64,000 nt of DNA from Pararge aegeria (GCF_905163445.1 NC_053193.1:2418001-2482000); one strand, 5' to 3'. Counted from the stretch's first letter, positions 1 through 12,465 are shown. Program-made: numbers and translations. The notes: generated from the sequence alone by a model not told the origin.

Positions 1-411
1 TAATTTAACGCTTGTCACCTGTACCTGCTTAGAAGAAAGTATAAAACAGGTTTTAATGTATATTCTTCGTTGACGCTTATGGCGATAATTCATTAGGGCG
101 CATTCATTAGTCGAAAAATTTGTTGATTAAGAGCATAAGGGTCTTTCTTGCAGGTCTATCGAGTAGGAAAATTAGTTAGGCGGTACACAGTGTGCAGGAA
201 TACAAACCACTATAATTCATGATCCATGTTTCATATACTTGGCGCCTTTTAAAAAGGATATCATCCATTTTGACAAATATTGTCGTATTTCAAACTTGTC
301 CGCCTAAACATTTTGTACATTTTATACATTTTGTTTACTATTTTTTGGGATTCAATTTTTTTTTGCAAATCATAATAAAAAAAACATTATAATTTTTTAT
401 TTTTTTTTAAT
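1..411. other. no recognised feature
   Basis: AT-rich intergenic DNA with A and T runs near 350-410. I see no gene or repeat family that recurs elsewhere in the window. Confidence 0.5.
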
Positions 412-698
412 AAACTACAAGTAAGCCCTTGACTGCAATCTCACCTTGTGGTAAGTGATGATGCAGTCTAAGATGGTAGCGGGTTAACCTGTTAGGTAGT
501 ATGGACATCGCACCGGAACACTAAATCGCTTAGCGGTACTTCTTTATCAGTAGGGTGGTAACTAGCCTCGGCCAAAGCCTCCCACCAGACCAGACCAGGG
601 AAAATTCGGAAATTATAAATTCTCAAATTGTTACTTTCGGAACCCGGGACTTCTTGCTTAATTTCATAGCGTTCACCGTTGCGCCAGGGAGGTCGTCG
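412..698 (-). repeat. tRNA-derived SINE, family C
   Basis: On the - strand the head carries a Pol III A-box-like stretch (ctggcgcaacggtgagcg) and a B-box-like stretch around 640. The body then follows the order seen in other family C copies at 15030, 58105, 58930 and 62131, including the segment gccgctaagcgatttagtg. The short open frame across it is an accident of the SINE. Confidence 0.8.
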
Positions 699-1380
699 AA
701 ATATACTTAAAATACATTTAAAGTTATCAGAAATATATAGTTGAATATAAGAACAATCATGACAACAAATGTGTTGGTAGACAAGTTTAAACAAAATACA
801 GTACGTTTTTTTCTTTGCATTTTCACTCTTGGTGCGAAAATGATCCTGGATGATGTCTTTTACCGTACTCATGTTTTTTCTGTCGAACAATGAAAATGAT
901 GTAAGTCGAAGGCCAGATCATTGTGCTGCGATGGTTTGAGCAAGTCTTGTGATTTTTTGGACGCTACTTCAGTCAGTTGACGTACGTTTGACGCCTTGGT
1001 TTGGCTTTCAATAAGTGTTGTATTGAGTGTATATTTTTATATTCCTATATTGTATCTAGTCACTGTTATATTACTACTTATTGATGGAAATAAATGGTTT
1101 GTGAATCGAGATATCTAGTTTTAATTTAAACCAATAATAATTATACAATTCACACGATTTACGTGTCTAGGCTACATACATTTTTACTATCGGAAAAGTA
1201 AAAAATATAGCAATATAAGATAGCAATAAAGTAAAATAACCTATCTTTCCTCTTTAAATGCGATGCTCAAGCAGAAATCTAAAATTACGTATTCTAAATT
1301 AAAATTACAATACATTATTTTATCACGTAACCATATAAAAAATTTAGGAGTTTGTAAGAAAAAAAATCTAGTGTGTCTGT
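699..1380. other. no recognised feature
   Basis: AT-rich sequence without coding character. I recognise no repeat. Confidence 0.45.
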
Positions 1381-2039
<659 letters not shown>

Positions 2040-2262
2040 TGGCTGTGGGTTCGAACCACAACAGGAGAATGTTTGTGTGATGGCCATGAATGTTTTGCGG
2101 AGTCTGGGTGTTTATCTATTATGAGTATTTGTGGATTGTTTATAAAAATATTCATCAGTCATCTTAGTACCCATAACACAAGCTACGCTAAGCTATTTTT
2201 GTGTGTGTGCTATGTTAAAAAACGTGTATTATGCATGTTGTTAGGGCTCTATTAGGGCATAT
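2040..2262 (+). repeat. SINE family A, 5'-truncated, divergent 3' end
   Basis: Starts at the B-box region (gtgggttcgaa) and continues through the family A body (catcagtcatcttagtaccc, acacaagctacgct). The end at about 2210-2262 departs from the usual family A tail. It instead matches a fragment at 9300-9345 containing gtgtgtgctatgtt and tgcatgttgttag. Confidence 0.75.
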
Positions 2263-2290
2263 AATCTATCGGTAAGTTTTATATTAATTA

Positions 2291-2672
2291 CTAGCGTACC
2301 CAGCCCGCTTCGCTGGGCTAGATTTTGCTTTATAGTATTTAAACAAAAACTAACTTACATCATTAAATTTTTAATTTAAGCCTCATATATTAAATCATTT
2401 ATTTCTCTTCGTATTAATTCTCTTCTCGAGCGGGTGGATATCATTATCTACACCCATGTACAACCAACAATAGAATATCATCATAGTAAATATAAGCTGT
2501 ATTTGACAGTTTGACAGTTCAAAAATAGGAGTGCTCCGATCGTCACCAAACTTTATAGGATTACTAGCTAGGTCAATCCGGAGATTCTCTGAAAGTTTCA
2601 TTGAAATCGGTCCAGCCGTTTCGGAGCCTATACGGGACATACCCACGCACTTTCTCTTTTATATATATAGAT
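2291..2672. mobile_element. Helitron-like non-autonomous element
   Basis: Starts at CTAGCGTACCCAGCCC with a short stem-loop (cccagc/gctggg) and ends in an atatatatag tract. It contains the phrase gaaatcggtccagccgtttc that is common in this class of lepidopteran elements. The Helitron assignment rests on family resemblance; no transposase is present. Confidence 0.45.
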
Positions 2673-3702
2673 TTATCATTAGAAGAACGCAATCCGAAAA
2701 GACATATATAATAGACTACTGTAACTAAGCAGTCGGTATTTAATGGCTTAATCGTCGACTCACAGAAGTTTTTAATTGACTTCACACCTTCTCTCAACTC
2801 GGGCCGTCCCTCTAGCTGCTGTCTAAAGTGATAATTGCTGACTTAACACTTTCTCTTTAACGAGTTTTGTTATCAAAGAGCAAATTAAGTAGATTGTGTC
2901 AATTAGGTGAGAGCTTACAGCCAATTTAGGTACAGCTCCTAGCAGCACTTTATATTACTGAAAGTTGCTTGGTAAAAAAAAAAAAACAATAATTAATGAA
3001 CGAACAATGAATAAATGAATGCCAAATGTCATTAATTATATTAATTATTGTTACCGAAATATTGCGTAGATAGGTACTAAAGTAACTTGTATGTTTATTA
3101 CGTACTTTTAAACCGAATAGACCAAAAATAAAGTTATGTATGTTTGCTCAAAATAGCTAGGCTGGCGCGCATTGAAACATGACCGAAAGGCGGGCTACTT
3201 CAAAGTCTCGACTATGGCCTTAACCTTAGTAGAAAACTTAATCTTGTCTGCGGATGGTAACAATGAGTTGTGTTTGTCAAGGTTCACGGCGCGTTTACCT
3301 AAAAATACGTTCAATAACTCTTACTTTGAAAGTAGCCAAGTTATCGCCAATGGTCCGCATTAGAAACATGGATAGAAAAGGTTTCGTAATCTGTGGGCTC
3401 ACAACTATCACTAAATCAGTACCTATTATAGTAAATCTATGGTTTTTAATAGCTTGACATCCTAAAAATAAGGATTATTATTCTGAAACAAGAGCTTCAA
3501 CATTATTAATAAAATACTGCTTCATGCGATGGTAGTAAGTCATTATCCAGAGCCCGGTTTAGTTAAAGAGCTGTCCAGCGTGAAATTCCTCCTGTATCCA
3601 TGTAAAGTGTCCTGGTCACAATAATAAGATATGAATGTTAAGTACATAAAAGTCTCGCTCTCAGTTATCAATTGACCGTTGACACGGCAAGACGTGTTAT
3701 CA
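2673..3702. other. upstream region of lipase A; no clear gene
   Basis: AT-rich. Two overlapping frames at 3172-3457 show no recognisable protein. An arthropod-type initiator TCAGT lies at 3661-3665, about 40 bp before the lipase A start codon. A weak TATA-like string (acataaaag) lies about 17 bp further up. Both are only suggestive. Confidence 0.4.
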
Positions 3703-6700
3703 ATGGAACGTGTATTTTATATTCTTTGTTTGTTTTTGTTTTTGAATACACAAGCCAACTGGGTGGCTGAGTATGGACCGTTCAAAACTCTTTTATATTC
3801 AGATTGGATCACATGTAAGTGATAACACTAACGATACTTAAAATAAACAAGAGACCTATTGACTTAAACAATGAGATATTTTTTTCTGTAACCTTAGTAC
3901 CAATCCGGATAGTTCGCAAGTGAAGGTAAATATACGTACCAAGGTGCTGATTGAAATAAATCCGTTTCTGCAATTTTGGTGTTTCTGAAATGTGAAACAT
4001 TTAATTATTCGCGTACCAATTTAAAAAAAAACTGTGGAGGGAGTTGGGGAAAAAAGGTAATCCGCCATTTTGTGGAGGCGGCCATCTTGGACTTTTATCC
4101 ATTTATACTTACACCTTTCCAAAAAAAAAAAAAACAACAAAATTGGTTCATCCGTTAGGGAAATACGAGACACAAATACACCGACACGTCTAACTTAAGA
4201 CAGACACCCCGTCGTTTTTTCGTCGGGGGTCAAAAAACTAACTCTTATGTCGTCACGGCGAATGGCGTGATGCTCTCTTAGGCCGTCATGTTCACTCTGC
4301 GCCCCAGCCTACTTATCTTGTAATTAAATTCTATAATTGTAATTTATACAAAGTTTAGGAACAAATTTATTGCAAGTAAATTGTTTATAATAAATTAGGT
4401 GACCCGATAGAAGTTGTCCTTTCCAAATTAGTCAGTGGTCTTGACTTTATGCCAAATCAGTCCAGCCGCTTTCAACTGATGGACCTACCAACGAACATTT
4501 AATTTTTACATCTTAATATCTGTATAGACTAGATATATTAATAACTTCTTTTTAATACAAATTTAGAAATTATCTAACCTTTAAGACATACAATTTAACA
4601 TCTATTCACTGTTTTCTATTCGTCTCTGTTTATACGCTTGCCCTAAGTGACGCAATCCATACCATTAGTATTCTTCTACTTACAAAAAAAAAATATTTAC
4701 ATGCCAGTAACTTCATTCTGTTTTTTATGATTTATACCCATGCAAAGCGAGGTGGGCCGCTAGTACCTACGTATATATATTTATTATTTTTATAATTGTA
4801 TTTAATTTAATTCACGCTTCTTTGGATGTCAATTAATTGTATTTCTATCATTGTATTATTGTACGGTATTTCTTTAAAATTGTAATTTCAATGTATATGG
4901 GCTACGCCTGAAATAAAAACTTATTATTATATTTAAAAAAAAGTAATCGGAAATTGACCCAAAGCATTATTTCTTGCGAGATGGTTAAGATTTCGCAATG
5001 ATCATCGCACTGGTGACGTTGCCATAAACATGTTACACATAAGGAAGGTCAGAAACCTTCCTTATGTGTAACATGTTTATTCGAAGGCGAAATACCGACA
5101 ACATACTTAGTTCCGATCTACTCCTTTGTCCTTATAAGTAGGTATGTTTATACAAGCACCTAACTGAGAGGAAGGTAGGTATTAGAGTTAAGGTGATATG
5201 ATATCTATTTCTGTGAGGTTTCGGTTTCCAATTCCCCGTGCAGGCAAAATTAGGGAATTAAATTAAATAGACCATAGAGATATCTCTTTAGTGTTATTTG
5301 TCTATTGTCATAACTAACGGCCGAACCGATTTAGAGAGTAATATACTATGTAAAAAAAATACAACGTGTAACCGAATTATGAAATAATATTGAAGAATGC
5401 ATAAGTATACTTCATAAGGAATTACCCAATGAAAATATTAAATCAAACAATGCGTATTTATTTTTTCATACAATCAAATTCAAAACATTGTGTTTAATTA
5501 TGACAACCCTATTGAAGATAAAAGACCGACACGCGCATAGTAGTTATCTACGCTACGAGACGGCCGATGCGTAACTAATACAGTGACAGGAGGCATATGA
5601 TTTAAATTTTTCATGTGATGTTAGAGCTGTATCTGATTTCTTTCAGTAAAAACTATTGCAGTGGCTTAGGAAAAATCGATTAGGTTTTTGGGCTCACAGA
5701 TCTCAGAGATAGTAAATAATGTACCTCTCAAGCCAGTAGAGTATTATTTCGGTTTTCATTTACACGTTGTTTAATAAAAGAAGCAATGAAATTCAGTCTT
5801 TAAATATAGGGTTTAACTACAAAGGTGATGAGCTGTGGGTAGGAAGATTTTTTTAGAATTTGGATCTTTGATACTTTACCATGTGCAGTTTCATAGTTCG
5901 GAACGAAAAAAATAAAAATTTATTTGCAGCTAACGCGCCCTATTGTTTTTCAAAGACCTTAAATATATTTAATCACTTTTAATTCTACCAATAAATTCGG
6001 GAAATTCTACGAGAACTGAATCACGGACAATCCTCTTGTTACAAATAAATCTCATAAATAAGTTTAGCGGCGTAATTTGGCAAGAATTTGTTTGCCTATC
6101 AACTCGTACTTAAAGTTATTTTAACGTAAAGGGGCCCCTCGAGGAGTTTCTACATCATCATAAAATTTGTCCCACTTAATTACCTCAGAGATTTATTCCA
6201 CAAACTTTTTTATAGCTTTTTTCAAACCTCTATTTATTTTACAAAATTTTGTACTTCAGGTGACCACAGCAAGAACTCGGAGTTAAACGTAACTGCCACA
6301 GAAGTCTACTTCTACGATTTCCAAAATGACTTTAACTACAGCTACACTATTGACAGCGCAGCCGAAGCCATCCGCAACGCGTACAACCTAGACGTCACTA
6401 GAAGACTCATTGTTTTCGTACCAGGATACAAGTCCCATATTATCCGAAACGCACCCGAACTTATACGAATGGCATTTAAAAACGTCCCGAACGTCTATCT
6501 GATGATTATAGATCACTCAATCTATACATCAGCCCAAGGAGGTCGATTGAAAAGCTACGAAAGATCCGTCAATTACGCATATGATTTGGGAAAAGCAGTG
6601 GGACAATTGCTCACAAAGTTCCGTTTAATCGGTTTTGAGTCCAAGTACATGCATTGCATCGGACATAGTTTGGGCAGTCAGATCCTAGGTTATGCCGGCT

Positions 6701-7161
6701 CAACATACACTAATATGACGTTAGAGAAAGTTTGGAGAATAACGGGAATCGATCCAGCGGGTCCTTGCTTTTCCAACTCTTTCGTCGAAAATCAACTTCG
6801 TTCAGGAGTTGCCGAATACGTGGAGGTTTACCATTGTAATGCTGGAGGGCTAGGAACGACCAGTGTATTGGCAGACACTGATTTCTTCTTAAATGATGGG
6901 AAGACCCAACCGCATTGTGATGCGAGCTTTTTGACCAGTTTCGGAGATTCCGAGGCTAGGTGCAGCCACAAATCGTGTGTTAAATATTGGACGGAGACTG
7001 TGAGTAATCCGGGATGGTATTTGGCGTGGAAATGCGATTCTTATAAAGCGTTTTCCAAAGGCAAATGTGCGGCTAATGAAGTCACTATAGCCGGTTATTC
7101 TAACCCCGGCAACGCTACAGGTGTTTTTTATGCTTCCACGGAGACTCACGGTGTGTTTTAA
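3703..7161 (+). CDS. lipase A: secreted pancreatic-lipase-family lipase
   Basis: Two exons, 3703-3814 and 6260-7161, joined by a GT-AG intron in phase 1, give 337 residues. Residues 1-18 are a hydrophobic signal peptide, so the enzyme is secreted. The start is the ATG that opens this peptide, as in copies B and C. The serine-hydrolase triad is visible: Ser174 in GHSLG, Asp202 in DPAGP, His274 just after a cysteine. The lid between Cys257 and Cys272 has only 14 residues, against about 23 in pancreatic lipase; the family's short-lid members are often neutral lipases or phospholipases A1 acting on lipid esters. The substrate is not determined by the sequence. An AATAAA at 7189-7194 follows the stop. 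The gene stands alone on the + strand, 30 kb from its relatives. A midgut or fat-body enzyme is plausible, but this is inference. Confidence 0.88.
4765..4940 (+). mobile_element. LINE 3' tail fragment
   Basis: Contains the phrase gggctacgcctgaaataaa followed by a T/A-rich end, a frequent terminal motif of lepidopteran non-LTR elements. No coding part remains. Confidence 0.45.
5024..5080. repeat. perfect 26-bp inverted repeat
   Basis: Arms 5024-5049 and 5055-5080 match exactly around a 5-nt loop (cagaa). It lies inside the lipase A intron. Confidence 0.95.
5361..5770. mobile_element. MITE, family H, copy 1
   Basis: Bounded by the perfect 10-bp terminal inverted repeat acaacgtgta / tacacgttgt. 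The interior (gaccgacacgcgcatagtag, gtgacagga, catgtgatgttag) recurs at 13966-14360. There is no coding capacity. Confidence 0.7.
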
Positions 7162-7188
7162 TATCATTAATAGTTACATAAGCATTTT

Positions 7189-7194
7189 AATAAA
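7189..7194 (+). terminator. polyadenylation signal of lipase A
   Basis: AATAAA, 28 bp after the stop codon at 7159-7161. Confidence 0.65.
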
Positions 7195-7212
7195 TAAGAA
7201 AATTTGTTAAAG

Positions 7213-7400
7213 TATAGTATCCTTACTAATATTATAAACGCAATAGTTTGTTTGTTTGTTTAGGCTGTAGGCTAAGTAAGGATTGGTTAATTTCACACAT
7301 TTTTTAAAACATTATGGAGAACTCTCAGGCATGCAGGCTTCCTCACGATGTTTTTCATCACTTTTAATGCAAGTGAGTATTAAGTTGTTTAAAAATATCA
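7213..7400. repeat. Helitron-like head plus SINE-B fragment
   Basis: Positions 7213-7265 have the actaatattataaacgc and tttgtttgtttgtt opening of a Helitron-like element. Positions 7300-7400 are a decayed - strand SINE-B body (gagaactctcaggcatgcag). Confidence 0.6.
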
Positions 7401-7804
7401 TTTAAATAATGAAATATATATATTATAATATCAATAATTACCCTTCACGCCCTAACTATGCAATCTATGTACTTGATTTTTGGAATAGAGTTAGTCGAAA
7501 GTCCGTTCAATGAAAACGACACACAACATTGTATACACAAGCGTCCACTGTACTGCAAAATAGTGCACTGTTCTGTATTCATGGCCGTTATTTTATTCCT
7601 CATGGAAAAGTTTTTCAAATTACCACGCGAACTATTGGGTTTATTATAGTAGAAACTAAAAAAGATTTAATTTTTTTGACTTTCAACTCAGTAGAAAGTT
7701 CTTCTAGGGCATATGGATTCTCTATGATATTCTTCTCGTAATTTACTCTTAACCAGATTTGGACATGCGACTGAAATCCTGGCGTTGAAACTTATTAGTT
7801 ATAT
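7401..7804. other. no recognised feature
   Basis: Two short overlapping open frames at 7458-7741 resemble nothing I know. I treat them as chance. Confidence 0.4.
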
Positions 7805-8146
7805 ACGGACATGCTACGAGTATCTCTACGTGATCAAATCAGAAATGAGGAGATCCGTAAGAGAACCAGACTTACCGACATAGCATCAGTGAGTCGCGAA
7901 GCTGGCAATGGGCAGGGCACATAGCTCGGAGAACCGATGGACGTTGGGGTCTAAAGGTGCTGGAATGGCGCCCCACCACCGGTAAACGCAGCGTTGGTCG
8001 GCCCTCAACGAGATGGACAGATGCATCAGGCGAGTCGTTGGGAGCCGCTGGAGGCAAGCGGCCCAGGACCGTGGATTGTGGAACTCCCTACAAAAGATCT
8101 ATGTCAAGCAGTGGACGTCCATTAAAATGATGATGATGATATACGG
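7805..8146 (+). mobile_element. RTE-type LINE, 3' end
   Basis: Decayed reading frames give the C-terminus of an RTE-class polymerase: the words GRWG, VLEW, GKRSVGRP and RWTD can be read across frameshifts. It ends in a (ATG)n tail at 8129-8143. A better-preserved copy on the - strand is at 41535-41866 and a shorter one is at 55440-55540. Confidence 0.75.
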
Positions 8147-8769
8147 ACAAAGTCCAGGGAAACCGCTAGTGGTTTATAAAGTCTGAGTAATGTATGTAGT
8201 TTTCTAGATTTATTGTATTACGATGTAGTTTTCTAGAGTTACTGTATGTACGAGTAGTACTGTGTTTTCAAGGGTAATAGTGTTTTGTCGTGATTCATTG
8301 TTAGTTTTTGTCAGTACTTAGCTACAATAGCGTTGCATTGACAAACGTGGTAAATTCTGAATGTACTGTGATACATATTATTTAGTATATTAGAACAATG
8401 ACTATTATTAGAACAATAAAATTATGTTGAACAATACTCGTTTATTAGCTTGACCTGCGCAGTGTGCATATATACCTAATCTATATTTTTAAGTAGGTAC
8501 TTAATTTGTTAAAATGTTATTAGTCTGACATCAAAAAATATAAGAGAAGAAGAAGAACAAGAAAAGCACACAAAACAAGAAAGGAAACAAAGAGAGATGA
8601 AGAGTTGTTTAATAGGTCTTAATAAGTACCTGTGAATAGAATCTATAAGAGTCAAATACGGTAAAAGTAGTAAAAAGTAAAACTCTGTCAAACGTCTGAG
8701 TTCTAGAATATTTATTTATTTGCTTCATACTTACCAAAAATTATTACAGTAACACAGGAAATCATTGGC
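8147..8769. other. no recognised feature
   Basis: AT-rich; a GAA-rich tract at 8540-8600 is low complexity. No gene seen. Confidence 0.45.
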
Positions 8770-8900
8770 TGGCATTGGTCAACCACGCTGCCCAAATGCG
8801 GATTGGAAGACTTCACACGGCTTTGAGAACGTTAAAGTGAACTCTCAGGTATGCAGGTTTCCTCACAGGTTTTCGTTTACTGTTAAAGCAGTTTATTTTA
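8770..8900 (-). repeat. SINE family B, partial
   Basis: Contains caaccacgctgcccaaatgc, gaactctcaggtatgcaggt and tttcctcac in the family B order on the - strand. The tRNA-like head is missing. Confidence 0.7.
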
Positions 8901-8904
8901 AAAC

Positions 8905-9115
8905 ATTACACATGAGGGTACATTGCCGAAGATCTGTTTGGTGTTGAGTATAAAGATCGAAGAAATTATAAATTACGCCATACATATTCTCCTGCTTTTC
9001 GCGGAGTATAGCAAATTAAGCTTCACAATATGTCATGGAATTCCGCAAAGTGACGCCTGCTTCTCTCCAATATTTAAAAACCTTAACCATTTACAATGGG
9101 GTGTACCACATTAAA
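8905..9115 (+). mobile_element. MITE family F, partial copy
   Basis: Shares gagtataaagatcgaagaaa, cgcggagtatagcaaattaa and ttccgcaaagtgacgcctgc with copies at 12015, 57270 and 58430. Only one arm is kept. Confidence 0.7.
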
Positions 9116-9448
9116 CGATTAGAACTTAAAAACTTAACGCTTTCGATACCTTTCTTAAACATTATGGTTCTAATTAATAAAATTAATAAAAGCCGATTTT
9201 AAAAGTATTCTGCCACAGAACCCACGTGTAAAACGTTTTGTCTAAATTAAAAAAAAACAAGACAATTCATTGACTTGCATATCAGTCCATGTGTTCGTGT
9301 GTGTGCTATGTTTAAAAAACGTGTAATATGCATGTTGTTAGTGCTCTTAAATAAATAAATAAATAAATAAGACAAGGCAAAAAAATATCCTTCAAATGGA
9401 GTATAAATATTTAGCAGCTGGAGCTTGGAGAAAGGCTATTCCTAAATC

Positions 9449-9498
9449 CTTATTTTGTAATACATTTAGTTACATAGCTTAATGTATTACAAAATAAG
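9449..9498. repeat. perfect 18-bp inverted repeat
   Basis: Arms 9449-9466 and 9481-9498 match exactly around a 14-nt loop. Confidence 0.9.
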
Positions 9499-9764
9499 TA
9501 GATTACCATCATTTGTTAAGCTCAAGCGAAATGAGTGTCATTTAACTTTGGGAATTGAATAATTTACCTGACTTGTATCGCCTGCCTTTAATGACTGTCT
9601 ATTGTCATTAAGAGCAATTTACATTTACCCACAGTGGCTTGCCAATCTTAAATTGACCCTCCGTTGAGTAAGTATAGAAGATTCCAAAACACAACACACC
9701 TATTTTACAAAATGGTAGACACGTCATGGACTCATGGCGGCACTTTGTGTTTCCCTGTTGGTCC

Positions 9765-10130
9765 CTGAATTCAAAATTCATTTATTTCAAGTAGGCCTAG
9801 TTTATAAGCACTTTTGAAACGTCAAGTCAATCTTTTTGTAGTGACGCTACCACCGGTTCGGATGGCAGAGTCTACCGAGAAGGGCCGTAAAGAAACGCAG
9901 CAGATAGCTCTTTTCCAATCATTTTATAGTTTAAAAATCTTTAGAATTTTTCTGTTTTTCCAGAGATGAGAGCGGAGTGGTCTGCTTCCAAGCAGCCTTG
10001 TCGTATAGTGACCACGATTGGTTAAATACGTTTCAATATATTGCTTAGACTTAGGTAAAAGTAGATCTAATATTACCTTCGGTACCATGTTATAAAAGCA
10101 TATACCCATCCCCACAAAGTATTTTTGTAC
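9765..10130 (-). mobile_element. retroelement 3' end, family D
   Basis: Begins with attcaaaattcatttattt (a (GAATTTT)n-type tail read backwards). The body contains agtaggcctag, cttttgaaacgtcaagtc and accaccggttcgga. Other copies are at 10936-11330 and 38430-38760. Confidence 0.65.
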
Positions 10131-10781
10131 TTTTCTCAATAATTAAGTACATACTATAAAAAAAGAAAAACTAATGTCATAAATGTGAAAGTTTTAGGAT
10201 TTCTGGATGTATAGATTTGTTACTCTTTCAATTAAAAACGACTGAATGGATTTTGATAAAACCATAATCTATAATTTACAAATATACTTTGTAAATTAGC
10301 ATAAATATGTATAACAAAAAGTAAGTAATTCGGAAAAAAAATGTTAGGAAGGTATTGCTTATCTTTTAAAGTTCTGAAAATCTTTCTTTATCTTATCTCT
10401 TAAACATTTCTTTATCAGATTTTAGGACTGTCGAAGATCATCATCGTCATCATCATATCAACAAATAGACGTCATCCGTCCGTCTGACTAAAGTCTATTA
10501 ATGTTGCGTAGTGAAAGTTTAGTGCTATTGAACAATAGGCACCTAGTAATTGGACCTAATTGTTAGACATTAATTAATCTCCTACATTATTTATAAAAAA
10601 CTGTTATGAATTAATCTGAAGGCTAGATCGTAATAATAATCACGCGGTACGTGAAATTTTATGGGGGGAAAAATAATTCTGCGCAGTCGAAGTCGCTGGC
10701 ATACGTACATAATAAACTTATCACGCTTAAACAACCCCCAATTGTGCCAACTAGTTTAGCGATATTATGAACGTTATTTCA

Positions 10782-10795
10782 CCCCGGGCCCGGGG
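10782..10795. repeat. 14-bp GC palindrome
   Basis: CCCCGGGCCCGGGG in otherwise AT-rich DNA. Confidence 0.9.
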
Positions 10796-10935
10796 AGACG
10801 TTCCGAATAATTCAATGTATCAGTAACAAAACCGAATAACGAACTCCATTCCACTTTTGCCCCGTGCTCCGTGTCTGCGGTCTGCGGTGGGACCTATGCC
10901 CTTACTAAGGCCACTCGAAAATTCTATTTATAACT

Positions 10936-11330
10936 TCAAAATTCAAAATTCAAAATTCATTTATTTCTAGTAGGCCTAATATAAGCACTTTTGAAACGTC
11001 AAGTCTGTCAGTTTGTAGTGACTCTACCACCGGTTCGGAAGGCAGATTCTACCGAGAAGAAGCCGGCAAGAAACTCAGCAGTTGCTCTTTTCCAACATCA
11101 ACAATTTACATTTTACATTCTAACATTCATTTTTCTATCTTGTGAGTGATGAAAGCGGAGCCGGATGCTTCCAAGGAACCTTTTCATTAAGAAATTAATC
11201 AATTGCATAGTAACCTTGCTGTAATAAATGGGTTTTAACATATTCTTTAAATTTATGCATTGGTAGGTCCAAAATTACCTTAGGAATCATATTATAAAAG
11301 CGTATACTCAATCCCACAAATAAATATATA
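10936..11330 (-). mobile_element. retroelement 3' end, family D
   Basis: Three aaaattc words mark the tail, followed by the same body as the copy at 9765. Confidence 0.7.
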
Positions 11331-11776
11331 ATCATGACCCTCAGGTATAGGGTCTCCTCGCAGTTGAGTGGATAACCATCGCTTATAAGATATATATTAT
11401 AAGCAAAGTGTTTCTTCGAATAGTATTATTATATATTATAATTCGAATATATTATATTTTATCCTATAAACAAAAAAAATCAAATTATAACTTCATGTAC
11501 AAAAAAATAAAGTGCTTATAAAATGATGCATGTTTAAACTCTACTTTAATGATCAATAGCTTATTGTAAGATCGTCTGTAACAATAAGTCGGCCTTTCTT
11601 GACATTATAGATTCGGGAACTGACACTGATTCCTACTGCGCTCAGAAATCAAGTCAATTCAATTAAGACTAGTCGAACGTATGACAACGTATAAAGTACT
11701 TTTTAGCATGAACAACATCTAAAGACATTAAAACGAATATTATAAACGCAAATTAAAATAGACTCTATTCACTCAC

Positions 11777-12005
11777 CAATAGTGCTTCTTTGCATGCCCA
11801 GTATCCAATGCCCTGTTCACAGCTTGTACAAGCCACGCGAATAATTCTCCATACATTCTTTTAGCCAGAGCGTCCCTCGCGAAAGCCGCCCTCTGTATGT
11901 CCATCCGCGAAACAATGACTTCGTGAGCGGACGCTATCCGTCGATAAGTCAGCCATCTTGATAATTCTAGTTTCGAAATGCCCAGTAAGGAACATACTGT
12001 TTCAT
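11777..12005 (-). CDS. single exon of a myosin motor domain (class V-like)
   Basis: On the - strand this 229-nt exon reads without a stop and contains LSRWLTYRR, then ARDALAKRMYGELFAWL, then NRAL. This follows the order and spacing of the myosin head just before its GVLDIYGFE segment, and the spacing fits class V best. The exon ends in a good donor, ATTG|GTGAGT, at 11777/11776, in phase 2. The likely acceptor is accaaacag|AT at 12006/12005, directly next to a MITE family F fragment. Myosins of this kind are actin motors in the cytoplasm. I found no preceding or following motor exon in the window. It is either one exon of a gene with very long introns or an isolated relic. No frame damage is visible. 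Confidence 0.7.
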
Positions 12006-12125
12006 CTGTTTGGTCTGTTTGGTGTGGAGTATAAGGATTGAAGAAATTATAAATTACACCACACAGATTCTCCTGCTTTTCGCGGAGTATAGCAAATTAA
12101 GCTTAATTTTGATAATATATCTAAA
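12006..12125 (+). mobile_element. MITE family F fragment abutting the myosin exon
   Basis: Contains ctgtttggtgtggagtataa and cgcggagtatagcaaattaa. A 9-bp word, ctgtttggt, is directly repeated at 12006-12014 and 12015-12023, at the boundary with the exon. Confidence 0.75.
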
Positions 12126-12334
12126 AAAAGGGGTTTTCAAAGCGCTGTATCTTTGAAATGGTGACAAATTTGCACTTGGAAAAAAAATATATGATATTTT
12201 TAAGTCCTTAAATTAGTTCATCTCGTTGATCAATACACGACTTAAGTACTTTTGTAGCATACAAAATAAAATCTAAACATACCTCAACCTCATATTTTAA
12301 AGCAATGGCTATACGAAAAGTATTTTTGTTTATT

Positions 12335-12465
12335 TTTTTATACTCTTTATTTGCACACAAATAAAAATACAGAAGAAGAATAAACAAAAAACACAGACGG
12401 GAGCAGTATACAAAAGGTGGCCTTATCGCTTCGTAGCGATCTCTTCCAGGCAACCTTAGGATAAG
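12335..12465 (-). mobile_element. LINE 3' hairpin tail
   Basis: The - strand carries the hairpin atcgct/agcgat followed by aaggccacc. The same 3' structure ends the LINE at 47765-49229. 5'-truncated with no coding part. Confidence 0.75.

Larger units (their letters stand above)
3815..6259 (+). other. intron 1 of lipase A
   Basis: Begins gtaagt and ends in a T-rich tract plus cag. The phase and position match the introns of the two - strand lipases. It holds repeat debris: a degenerate element at about 4007-4210, a LINE tail at 4765-4940, a perfect hairpin at 5024-5080 and a MITE at 5361-5770. Confidence 0.85.
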
